A stretch of 64,000 bases of DNA from Blautia sp. GTDB taxonomy: Bacteria; Bacillota; Clostridia; Lachnospirales; Lachnospiraceae. A model generated the notes under the pieces. It saw only the letters and a program-made list of their open reading frames with translations. It searched no databases and was not told where the DNA came from. Position 1 is the first letter of the stretch. The number at the start of each line of letters is the position of its first letter. Both the position numbers and the translations under genes were made by a program. The stretch covers positions 1 through 64,000 of the forward strand of contig JAFTPT010000027.1 of the NCBI GenBank assembly GCA_017463155.1, in the 5' to 3' direction. Shown in pieces: positions 23,969 through 30,803 of this stretch.

Positions 23969-26746
23969 ATGAAAGACCAGAAAAACCGTATGGTAAACGA
24001 GAGGGATTTCCGCCAGGATCCGGACTATAAGCCGGCGGATCCCGAAAAAGCAAAGCTTGTGCTGAAGCTGGGCAGCATGATCACGGACCGTTACCTGGTC
24101 AAATACACCCGCACCATGGGCACGGACGACCCGGAATACTGGGCCCTGGACGAGGTGCTGACCAAGGAGGAGGTCAAATTCCTGCTGAGCTTCAAAAAGA
24201 CACGTGTCAGCTATGATATTCCCGAACTTGCGAAAAGGAACAACATGACCGAGGAGGAGACGCAGAAGATGGTCGACCATCTCTGCTGGATCGGCGTGCT
24301 GGAGAGCAACCGGGAGAACGCAGATCATCACAAGCAGTACGACGTGCCGATCTTTGTGCCGGGTTCCGCGGAATTCATGATGATGAACGATAAGCTGACG
24401 GAGGAGCATCCCAAGCTCGCCACGTTCTTCAACCTGATGACCCAGATGCCGCTGGAGGGCGTGACGCCTATGGTACCCCTGGGCGGCGCCGGCATCGGCA
24501 TGCACGTCATTCCGGTGGAAAAGGCCATCCAGGCCGAAAACAAATCCGTGAGCGTGGAGCATCTGTCCCACTGGCTCAGCAAGTATTCCGTCTACTCGGT
24601 GGGACAGTGTACCTGCCGCAAGCAGCAGACCATGCGCGGGGAGGGCTCCGGCGAGATCAACGGTGAGTTCTGTATCGGCGTTGGCGATCTGGCGGAATAC
24701 TGCGTGGACCGCGGCATGGGCCGCTACATCACCTACAACGAGGCGCTGGAGATCCTGGAGAGGGCGGAGCGGCACGGATTTGTCCACCAGATCACCAACG
24801 TGGACGGTGAGGACAAGATCGTCGGGATCTGCAACTGCGCGCCCGGCGTGTGCAACGCCATCCGGACCTCGCAGCTGTACAACACGCCGAACATGTCACG
24901 TTCCGCGTACCGCGCCAAGGTCGAGACGGCCAAGTGCGTAGCCTGCGGCAAATGTGTCGAAGTATGTCCTGTGGGTGCTGCGAAGCTGGGGCAGAAGCTC
25001 TGCACCACCCATGGCGAGATCGAATATCCGGTATCCCCGCTTCCCGATGAGACCAAATGGACGGCGGACAACTGGAATCCCAACTACAGGGAGGATGCCA
25101 AGATCAACTGCTATCCTACCGGAACCGCTCCCTGCAAGACGGCATGTCCGGTGCACCTCCCCGTGCAGGGCTATGTGAAGATGGCCGGCGAAGGCCGCTA
25201 CATGGATGCGCTGAAGCTCATCAAGAAGGACAATCCCTTCCCGGCGGTCTGCGGCGCGGTCTGCAACCGGCGGTGCGAGGATGCCTGCACCCGCGGTACC
25301 ATCGACCAGCCCATCGCCATCGATGAGATCAAGAAGTATATCGCGGCCAAGGAGCTGGATGCAAAGACCCGCTATATCCCGCTCTGCGAGAATGACGAAG
25401 GCAAGATGTGGGGCCCCGATTACCGTATGGCCGTGATCGGCGCCGGTCCGGCCGGGCTCTCCTGCGCGTACTACCTGCGGGAGCGCGGCTACGATGTGAC
25501 TGTATTTGAAAAAGAAAGCCGCCCCGGCGGCATGCTGCTGAACGGTATTCCGAATTTCCGTCTGGAAAAGGATGTGCTGGACGCGGAGATCGAGGTTCTC
25601 CGGGCCATGGGCGTGGAGTTCCGCTGTGGCGTCGAGGTAGGCACCGATGTGACGATCCCGCAGCTTCGTGAGGAGGGCTATAAAGCCTTCTATATCGCGA
25701 TCGGCCTGCAGGGCGGCAGAAGCACGGGCGTGCCCGGTGAGGACGCTTCGGGCGTTGAGTCCGGTGTGTCCTTCCTGCTGCGCGTCAACCAGGATAACCA
25801 GGTCCGTCTCCACGGCGATGTGGTCGTGGTCGGCGGCGGGAATGTGGCCGTGGACGTGGCCAGGGCCGCGCGGCGTGTAACGGATGGCCATGTGACTATG
25901 CTGTGCCTGGAGAGCGAGGCTGAGATGCCGGCGGCTCCGGACGAAGTAGCCGAAGCCCGCGAGGAGGGCATCGAAGTCCGGAACGGCTGGGGTCCGAAGG
26001 AGATCCTTACGGCGGACGGAAAAGTGACAGGTATCGTGTTCAAGCGCTGTACCAGCGTGTTTGACGCGGATCATCGTTTCAGCCCGCAGTACGATGAGGA
26101 AGAGACCATCACCATCGAGTGTGAGAATGTTCTGGAGGCGATCGGCCAGGCTGCCGTCTGGAAGGATCTGCTCAAAGATACCGCCGTTGTGGTGCGGCCC
26201 AACGGCACGGCCGAATGCGATCCCGTGACGCTGCAGAGTGCCGAGCCGGATATCTTTATCGGCGGCGATATCCACCATGGGGCACGCTTTGCCATCGACG
26301 CCATCGCGGACGGCAAAAACGGCTGTGAATCCATGCACCGGTTCGTGCATCCTGGTCAGTCTATGACGATCGCCCGTGACCTGCGCCAGTTCATCGAGCT
26401 CAACAAGGATGAGGTGCAGATCGAGACCTTCGACAACGCCAAACGCCAGATCCCCGGCAGCAAACCGGGAGATCCCACAAAGACCTTCGACGATCTCCGC
26501 CTGCCGCTGACAGATGAACAGGTGGCCACGGAGGCTGCCCGCTGCCTTGGCTGCGGCGCCAGTATCGTGGACCAGAACCGCTGCATCGGCTGCGGCCTGT
26601 GCACCACCCGCTGTGAGTTTGACGCGATCCACCTGCACCGCGACCTGCCGGATGCCTCCCGCATGGTCCGCTGCGAGGACAAGCTGAAGCTCATCGGCCC
26701 GTACGCCGCCAAGCGCGAGATCAAGATCCTGCGGAACAAGAAGTAA
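23969..26746 (+). CDS. multidomain Fe-S flavoprotein oxidoreductase (GltD-like core, ferredoxin ends)
   Basis: A 925-aa protein. Residues 1-300 form an N-terminal domain with a helical, winged-helix-like start and several cysteine groups (GQCTCRKQ, EFCIG, CNCAPGVC). A ferredoxin motif CVACGKCVEVCP follows near 315. Next comes the Cys-rich segment and FAD/NAD(P) core of GltD-type proteins (CKTACPVHLP, CNRRCEDAC, GAGPAGLSCAYYL, GGGNVAVDVAR). It ends with another ferredoxin motif, CIGCGLCTTRCEF, near 870. It probably moves electrons between NAD(P)H, flavin and iron-sulfur partners. The operon context suggests it serves the fatty-acid isomerase homologue or a reductase step after it. A strong terminator follows directly. 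Confidence 0.8.
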   Translation: MKDQKNRMVNERDFRQDPDYKPADPEKAKLVLKLGSMITDRYLVKYTRTMGTDDPEYWALDEVLTKEEVKFLLSFKKTRVSYDIPELAKRNNMTEEETQKMVDHLCWIGVLESNRENADHHKQYDVPIFVPGSAEFMMMNDKLTEEHPKLATFFNLMTQMPLEGVTPMVPLGGAGIGMHVIPVEKAIQAENKSVSVEHLSHWLSKYSVYSVGQCTCRKQQTMRGEGSGEINGEFCIGVGDLAEYCVDRGMGRYITYNEALEILERAERHGFVHQITNVDGEDKIVGICNCAPGVCNAIRTSQLYNTPNMSRSAYRAKVETAKCVACGKCVEVCPVGAAKLGQKLCTTHGEIEYPVSPLPDETKWTADNWNPNYREDAKINCYPTGTAPCKTACPVHLPVQGYVKMAGEGRYMDALKLIKKDNPFPAVCGAVCNRRCEDACTRGTIDQPIAIDEIKKYIAAKELDAKTRYIPLCENDEGKMWGPDYRMAVIGAGPAGLSCAYYLRERGYDVTVFEKESRPGGMLLNGIPNFRLEKDVLDAEIEVLRAMGVEFRCGVEVGTDVTIPQLREEGYKAFYIAIGLQGGRSTGVPGEDASGVESGVSFLLRVNQDNQVRLHGDVVVVGGGNVAVDVARAARRVTDGHVTMLCLESEAEMPAAPDEVAEAREEGIEVRNGWGPKEILTADGKVTGIVFKRCTSVFDADHRFSPQYDEEETITIECENVLEAIGQAAVWKDLLKDTAVVVRPNGTAECDPVTLQSAEPDIFIGGDIHHGARFAIDAIADGKNGCESMHRFVHPGQSMTIARDLRQFIELNKDEVQIETFDNAKRQIPGSKPGDPTKTFDDLRLPLTDEQVATEAARCLGCGASIVDQNRCIGCGLCTTRCEFDAIHLHRDLPDASRMVRCEDKLKLIGPYAAKREIKILRNKK

Positions 26747-26755
26747 AGCCAATAA

Positions 26756-26797
26756 AAAGGGACCTGTTGTTGATTTTCATCCACAACAGGTCCCTTT
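26756..26797. terminator. intrinsic terminator, 15-bp perfect stem
   Basis: 26756-26770 pairs perfectly with 26783-26797 around a 12-base loop, with T-rich flanks on both sides. It ends the isomerase operon on the plus strand. On the minus strand it ends the short transcript expected from the promoter at 26845-26873. Confidence 0.85.
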
Positions 26798-26843
26798 GAT
26801 GTGACGGTCATATTCTCCACCTGTCCGCCCTCCTTTATAGGGC
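26756..26843 (-). ncRNA. putative short RNA from promoter-module copy 1
   Basis: The minus-strand promoter at 26845-26873 would start transcription about 85 bases before the shared terminator, producing a short RNA. It begins with a small hairpin (GCCCT/AGGGC) and then an SD-like AGGTGGAG followed by an ATG at 26811-26809. That reading frame runs straight through the terminator stem, so it is probably not a protein gene now. It may be a small RNA, or what remains after loss of a small gene such as that at 33114-33254. Confidence 0.4.
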
Positions 26844-26844
26844 A

Positions 26845-26873
26845 ATTATAGCATATCTGTACAATCTGTTCAA
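26845..26873 (-). promoter_or_regulatory. promoter module copy 1
   Basis: Read on the minus strand: TTGAAC (26873-26868), a 17-base spacer and TATAAT (26850-26845). Spacer sequence, the hairpin after the start site and the SD-like AGGTGG are shared with copies at 33289-33317 and 33044-33072. Sixty-five bases upstream of the -35 lies the first of two Spo0A-box-like sites. Confidence 0.65.
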
Positions 26874-26937
26874 TCCTCGCGGATCTCGGTATGTGGTATA
26901 CGATAATACAAGGTGGAGGTGGCGGCAAGATAAATCG

Positions 26938-26974
26938 TTCGACACAAATCTACCGATTACGTCATATTTCGACA
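26938..26974 (-). promoter_or_regulatory. pair of Spo0A-box-like sites, copy 1
   Basis: TGTCGAA on the minus strand at 26944-26938 and 26974-26968, 30 bases apart (0A-box consensus TGNCGAA). The second overlaps the last codons of the LuxR gene. The same two sites, with the same 30-base spacing and the same 65-base distance from the -35, occur at 33382-33418. That conservation is stronger evidence than the 7-mer itself. Confidence 0.45.
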
Positions 26975-28413
26975 GAGGATGTCTCGCTAAGGTGCGGATA
27001 CAGCGCCAGCTTATACTTTTTCTGGAGTTCGACACGGTTCCTGCAGCCGGTTTTCTGCAGGACATTGCGAACATGGCATTTGACGGTATTCACGGAGATG
27101 AAGAGCCCTTCCGCGATCTCGGTGTTCGTGTGATTGTCGAGCATCATGCGCAGGATCTCCTGCTCCCGAAGAGAGAGATCATGGTGCATACAGAAAGCCT
27201 CGTAGACCTCCCGCTCGCTTTTCCTTTCGATGGACTGAGGCTCATAGAGCTTCTGGTACAGGCGGAACAACAGGAAAACCACAACGATGAAGCACACGGC
27301 GGTCGTCAGAATCAGCAGAAGCCTTCGATCGGCGAGCAGAAGCCCGAGGGCGGTTCCGGCCGCGTCTCCAACGCGGCCCAACAGCAGCCCCAGGGGAATC
27401 AGCTCCCGGCGCTGGCTTTTCCGTGCCAGGTCAATGAACAGGATCACGCGTGTGACGGAGAAGAAGCTGAAAAACAGATAATCAAGGCCCCACAAAAGCG
27501 TTCTGGGAACCGGCTCGCTTTGCACATTCAGCATGATGAAGGGGATGACCAGCGCGGTGATGGTGCAGATGATGCCATTCTTTCTGTTCCGGTCATTGAT
27601 GAGGCCTGCGGCGATCAGTCCGATCCCGTAGGGGAGCCTTGAAAGCTCCGGACGGAGACCATCTGCAATGTCAGAAGAAGGAAAGGTAAATCCCACGTTC
27701 TTTACCATGCTGGCCAGCAGGACTGCGGCACAGGCAAGAGCCAGGACTTTTTCCGGCAGGGGAAAAGCAGCCGTTTCTTTTTTGGCCTGGGAATGTCCGA
27801 ACCGGGCCGGACAGGAGAGCTGATTTTTTTCTTCCTGCACATCTGCATCGAAAAAGCGGGAGCGGTGGGCAGCGGCTGCGAGACAAAGGCATCCGATCAG
27901 ACAAAAAAGAAGAGCACCTATGCCCCGGAGGAGGGTCCCATTCCCTGGAATCGCGAGCAGGCCGACGGCAAAGGTTCCCAAAGCGTAGCCGCCTCCAAAC
28001 AGAAGGCTGCTGTGAGTGGCGCTGCCGGTATCCGCGATCCCGAACAGGTATATGCCGGCAATCACACCGAAAGCAATGTTCATGAGAAGGCCCAGGATCA
28101 TGGTTCCCGTAAAATTGTCCCCCATGAGAGCGGCGATCGAGAGAACGGAAAACAGAAGCAACATGATGAGGAACCATTGCCGGAGGCTGCTTTCCGACAT
28201 CGTCCGTCCGGCATGGCAGACAAGAAAAAGCCCTGCTGCCTGGCACAGGTAGCCAAGCACAAGGGTGGCCCAGTCTATGGCTTTTCCACCCCCCAGATCG
28301 ACCAGACGATAGACCCATGCCAGGTAGACAACGGAGGTCAATGCAAAGCATGCAGCGACCCAGAACATACAGTGTGCCTCTGGACGCCGGAGTTTCTGAA
28401 ACCATTCTTTCAT
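26962..28413 (-). CDS. twelve-helix membrane LuxR-type transcription regulator
   Basis: A 483-aa protein with about twelve hydrophobic helices (15-410) arranged like an MFS carrier, then a C-terminal LuxR helix-turn-helix (about 415-475: LSLREQEILRMML, then SVNTVKCHVRNVLQKTG). Such one-component regulators sense a small molecule at or through the membrane and bind DNA while tethered. No target is evident. A promoter with an extended -10 lies at 28522-28550 and an inverted repeat in the leader. The gene ends next to the Spo0A-box-like sites of promoter copy 1. The neighbouring plus-strand secreted-protein gene is divergent. Confidence 0.82.
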   Translation of the reverse strand: MKEWFQKLRRPEAHCMFWVAACFALTSVVYLAWVYRLVDLGGGKAIDWATLVLGYLCQAAGLFLVCHAGRTMSESSLRQWFLIMLLLFSVLSIAALMGDNFTGTMILGLLMNIAFGVIAGIYLFGIADTGSATHSSLLFGGGYALGTFAVGLLAIPGNGTLLRGIGALLFCLIGCLCLAAAAHRSRFFDADVQEEKNQLSCPARFGHSQAKKETAAFPLPEKVLALACAAVLLASMVKNVGFTFPSSDIADGLRPELSRLPYGIGLIAAGLINDRNRKNGIICTITALVIPFIMLNVQSEPVPRTLLWGLDYLFFSFFSVTRVILFIDLARKSQRRELIPLGLLLGRVGDAAGTALGLLLADRRLLLILTTAVCFIVVVFLLFRLYQKLYEPQSIERKSEREVYEAFCMHHDLSLREQEILRMMLDNHTNTEIAEGLFISVNTVKCHVRNVLQKTGCRNRVELQKKYKLALYPHLSETSSVEI

Positions 28414-28433
28414 ATCATTTTTCCTTTTTGCAT

Positions 28434-28460
28434 GTCCTCCATAGATTGCGAATGGAGGAC
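28434..28460. promoter_or_regulatory. inverted repeat in leader of LuxR gene
   Basis: GTCCTCCAT (28434-28442) pairs perfectly with ATGGAGGAC (28452-28460), nine pairs around nine bases. It sits between the likely transcription start and the ATG at 28413. It could be an autoregulatory operator or an RNA hairpin holding a purine-rich GGAGGA. No T-tract follows, so it is not a terminator. Confidence 0.35.
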
Positions 28461-28521
28461 GGGATTGTGAGAGCCCGAAGAGAGGAACGATCCGTTATCG
28501 ACTTCTGGCGACTATAGCATG

Positions 28522-28550
28522 ATTATAGCAGAACGGGCGGAGGTACACAA
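28522..28550 (-). promoter_or_regulatory. promoter of the LuxR gene (extended -10)
   Basis: Minus strand: TTGTGT (28550-28545), a 17-base spacer ending in TGC, and TATAAT (28527-28522). The TG one base before the -10 makes it an extended -10 promoter. It implies about 100 bases of leader. The rest of the 304-base gap between the divergent genes holds only the inverted repeat and the promoter at 28625. Confidence 0.5.
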
Positions 28551-28624
28551 CGAGCTCCCGGCCAAAAACAGCGTACTCACCCCAAAATCACCCCTCCTTT
28601 TTACCCTGACTCCGACGTTCCTTC

Positions 28625-28653
28625 TTGCACGGGTCTCAAAAGACCGATACTAT
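28625..28653 (+). promoter_or_regulatory. promoter with operator-like palindrome, secreted-protein gene
   Basis: TTGCAC (28625-28630), a 17-base spacer and TACTAT (28648-28653). The spacer contains the palindrome GGTCT-CAAA-AGACC (28632-28645), well placed for a repressor. The start would be near 28660, about 58 bases before the ATG at 28718. Confidence 0.4.
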
Positions 28654-28717
28654 TTATATAACAGTAAACTAGCAGAAATTCCCGGATGCAGCCAGGGGCT
28701 GGAAAGGAGGAACCGCC

Positions 28718-30322
28718 ATGCGAAAACGGATTTCTTTGATGATCATGCTTATGCTTTTGCTCATTCCTGCCGCTACGATCGTACGGGCGGCGGAGCTGCT
28801 TCCCTTCACCTGCGAAGAGCAGGGGTACACAACAATGGTCGATCCCTCCTGGAGAACGGAATGGGTGGACGGAGACGGCGTGTATTACCATTTTGATAGT
28901 GAATACAACATGCCCTATGTGCTTGCCTATGTTTATTCCGAAGAGGGAAGGCCGAACGACGGAGATGCTTTTTTTGATGAGGAGCTGCCCCGCCTTCAGG
29001 AGAAATACAGCCAGAACGGCGGCGTATCCACCACCAAATACGGCAGCTTTTTTGTCGGCGGCAGGTCTGTTTCCGCTGCCGACATCCAGTACCGCAACAG
29101 CCAGGGGCTGAAGATCTACCTGCTCATCGTTCTTGACGTGCAGGATGATTACACGGCCATTTACCATGCGCGGTATCTGGAGGAATCCGGACGCCAGGAC
29201 ATTCTGGATGCACTGGATATCATCGGCAGCAACCTTTCACTGGTGAACGGGGGCAGCCCGGGCCAGGGCGGCAGTGAGAACACGGAGGATAATCGGAACG
29301 AGCCTTCATCAGAGGTGATGTCCTTCACGATCACCGATGTGGTGAAGGACGAGAACGCCATCGGCCGCTGTGCGGCACCGGCCGGATATACGACGGCATA
29401 TCAGACCTATATCTGTACCTACAGCCAAAGCGCCATGAATCCCTGCATGGCGTATATCACCTCGTACCGTGAAGACGGGCCGGAGATGTATTACTGGTCG
29501 GCGCGTGATTATATGAGCGGTGTGGGAGAGGAGGCAAGCACCCAGGACGGCCAGTTCAATACGGACTTTCAGACCCCCATGCTGCACTACATGACGGCCA
29601 CGGAGTACTGCGATTATCTTGCCGGCTATTTCTTCAGCCAGCTGGAGGCGGAGGATATACGGATCGAGGAGACGGATACTTTTCCGGAGCTGCAGGATTA
29701 CTTTGACCGTCAGGCACAGCAGCATGCGAAGGAGGCGGATCTCATCTCCATGGGAGGTCTTCTGACGCTGGATCAGGACGTGATCACGCTGGCCCGGAGG
29801 GTATACTCGTTCAAGACAGACGGTACGGATTATCTCTGTTCCGTCTATACCGGCAATGAGGCGGTGTACTATACGCTTCATGGCTATACCGAAGCCAGGT
29901 GGGTCAACTGGGGTGTACCCTTTACCTACGTCATGTTCTGTCCGGCAAAGGACCGGGCGGAAGGCAATGCCGCTTTCGACCTGTTCGTGAGCAATACGAC
30001 CACAAGTGACCAGTTCAACCGTGCCAACAAAAACATGTCTGATGCTCTTTGGGCCGGGATCCGCAAGGCACATGATGTGACGGACTGCGTGAACATCGCG
30101 TCCGGCGCGCTTGACCGTGAGGCCTCGACAGGCGACGATTACGATGACGAGCGGTTTACGGACTATATCTTTGACCAGAACGACTACACGCTGTCCGATG
30201 GCAGCCATGTGAAGGTCTCTACGGCTTACGACTATGTATACGAAGGAGATAACGGCGTGGTCTACTACAGTGACAGTGCCTTTGCCGGGCCCGGCGGAGG
30301 TACACAGCTGTATCCGAACTGA
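28718..30322 (+). CDS. secreted protein of unknown function
   Basis: A 534-aa exported protein: signal peptide with hydrophobic core about 6-20 and cleavage near IVRA-AE. No lipobox, sortase motif or membrane anchor is seen. Residues 25-165 look like the small alpha/beta domain also present at the start of the LRR protein encoded at 30804 (a Y-D-P-W or LTLPAQW-type strand, then an acidic and aromatic region). A Ser/Gly/Asn linker (about 170-195) leads to a long C-terminal region I do not recognise. GGAAAGGAGG precedes the ATG. With the two genes after it, it forms a small surface-protein cluster. Confidence 0.7.
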   Translation: MRKRISLMIMLMLLLIPAATIVRAAELLPFTCEEQGYTTMVDPSWRTEWVDGDGVYYHFDSEYNMPYVLAYVYSEEGRPNDGDAFFDEELPRLQEKYSQNGGVSTTKYGSFFVGGRSVSAADIQYRNSQGLKIYLLIVLDVQDDYTAIYHARYLEESGRQDILDALDIIGSNLSLVNGGSPGQGGSENTEDNRNEPSSEVMSFTITDVVKDENAIGRCAAPAGYTTAYQTYICTYSQSAMNPCMAYITSYREDGPEMYYWSARDYMSGVGEEASTQDGQFNTDFQTPMLHYMTATEYCDYLAGYFFSQLEAEDIRIEETDTFPELQDYFDRQAQQHAKEADLISMGGLLTLDQDVITLARRVYSFKTDGTDYLCSVYTGNEAVYYTLHGYTEARWVNWGVPFTYVMFCPAKDRAEGNAAFDLFVSNTTTSDQFNRANKNMSDALWAGIRKAHDVTDCVNIASGALDREASTGDDYDDERFTDYIFDQNDYTLSDGSHVKVSTAYDYVYEGDNGVVYYSDSAFAGPGGGTQLYPN

Positions 30323-30344
30323 CAGCGGAAAGGACGGATGGTAC

Positions 30345-30443
30345 ATGGACGGCTTTGCTTATCCGAAACGGCTGACGCGGTTTGAAGATGGTGTGTACCG
30401 CTGCTTCTCGACCATTTTCCCCGGAGGATGCTTCTGGCCGTGA
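30345..30443 (+). pseudogene. possible N-terminal fragment of the following small membrane protein
   Basis: An ATG at 30345 opens 32 codons (soluble, with RFEDGVYRC) that end at 30443 inside the next ORF. That next ORF begins with a poorly placed ribosome site and goes straight into a membrane helix. A soluble start followed by a helix is a sensible domain order, and the join falls in a TTTTCCCC run at about 30415-30422. The two could therefore be one gene split by a frameshift. I cannot exclude two separate overlapping ORFs. Confidence 0.3.
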
Positions 30444-30739
30444 ATGACAGTGATCTGAAGCTTCTCGCCTTGTTCAGCCTGATCCTTGCCGGGATCGTCC
30501 TTCTGACGACTGTCATTTATGTCCTCTGCGCGCTCCTTATGCGGGGAAAACATCATCTCTGTTTTCAAATGGATGAAAGCGCTGTGGCGTTGGTGGGATC
30601 TGCCCGGTCGAAGGACACGGTCAACGCGTTGGCCGGGATCGCCACGGCCGCGGCTTTTGCGGCAGGGAAGCCCGGAGATTATCCCTACATCCGTGATTTT
30701 ATCATGGAACATATTCGAGAAAAGGCCAGAAGAGACTGA
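30428..30739 (+). CDS. small single-pass membrane protein
   Basis: 103 aa with one membrane helix (about 14-38) and a soluble tail of about 60 residues containing an Ala-rich helix. It is not recognised. GGAGG lies only one base before the ATG at 30428; a GTG at 30440 in frame has better spacing and would give a slightly shorter protein. It may be the 3' part of a frameshifted gene beginning at 30345. It is followed 64 bases later by the LRR-protein gene. Confidence 0.5.
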   Translation: MLLAVNDSDLKLLALFSLILAGIVLLTTVIYVLCALLMRGKHHLCFQMDESAVALVGSARSKDTVNALAGIATAAAFAAGKPGDYPYIRDFIMEHIREKARRD

Positions 30740-30803
30740 GCAGGATCATATGGATCCGAACCGGAGTTTTCCTGCTCATACCGATCGACAGGAGGTGTTA
30801 TTG

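Noticed and set aside
26809-26811. ATG after promoter copy 1 considered as the start of a protein gene
   Set aside because: The frame runs through a perfect 15-bp terminator and then antisense to the flavoprotein gene, so a translated product is unlikely.
28434-28460. Inverted repeat considered as a terminator between divergent genes
   Set aside because: No T-tract follows on either strand and it lies in a leader, so operator or leader hairpin is more likely.
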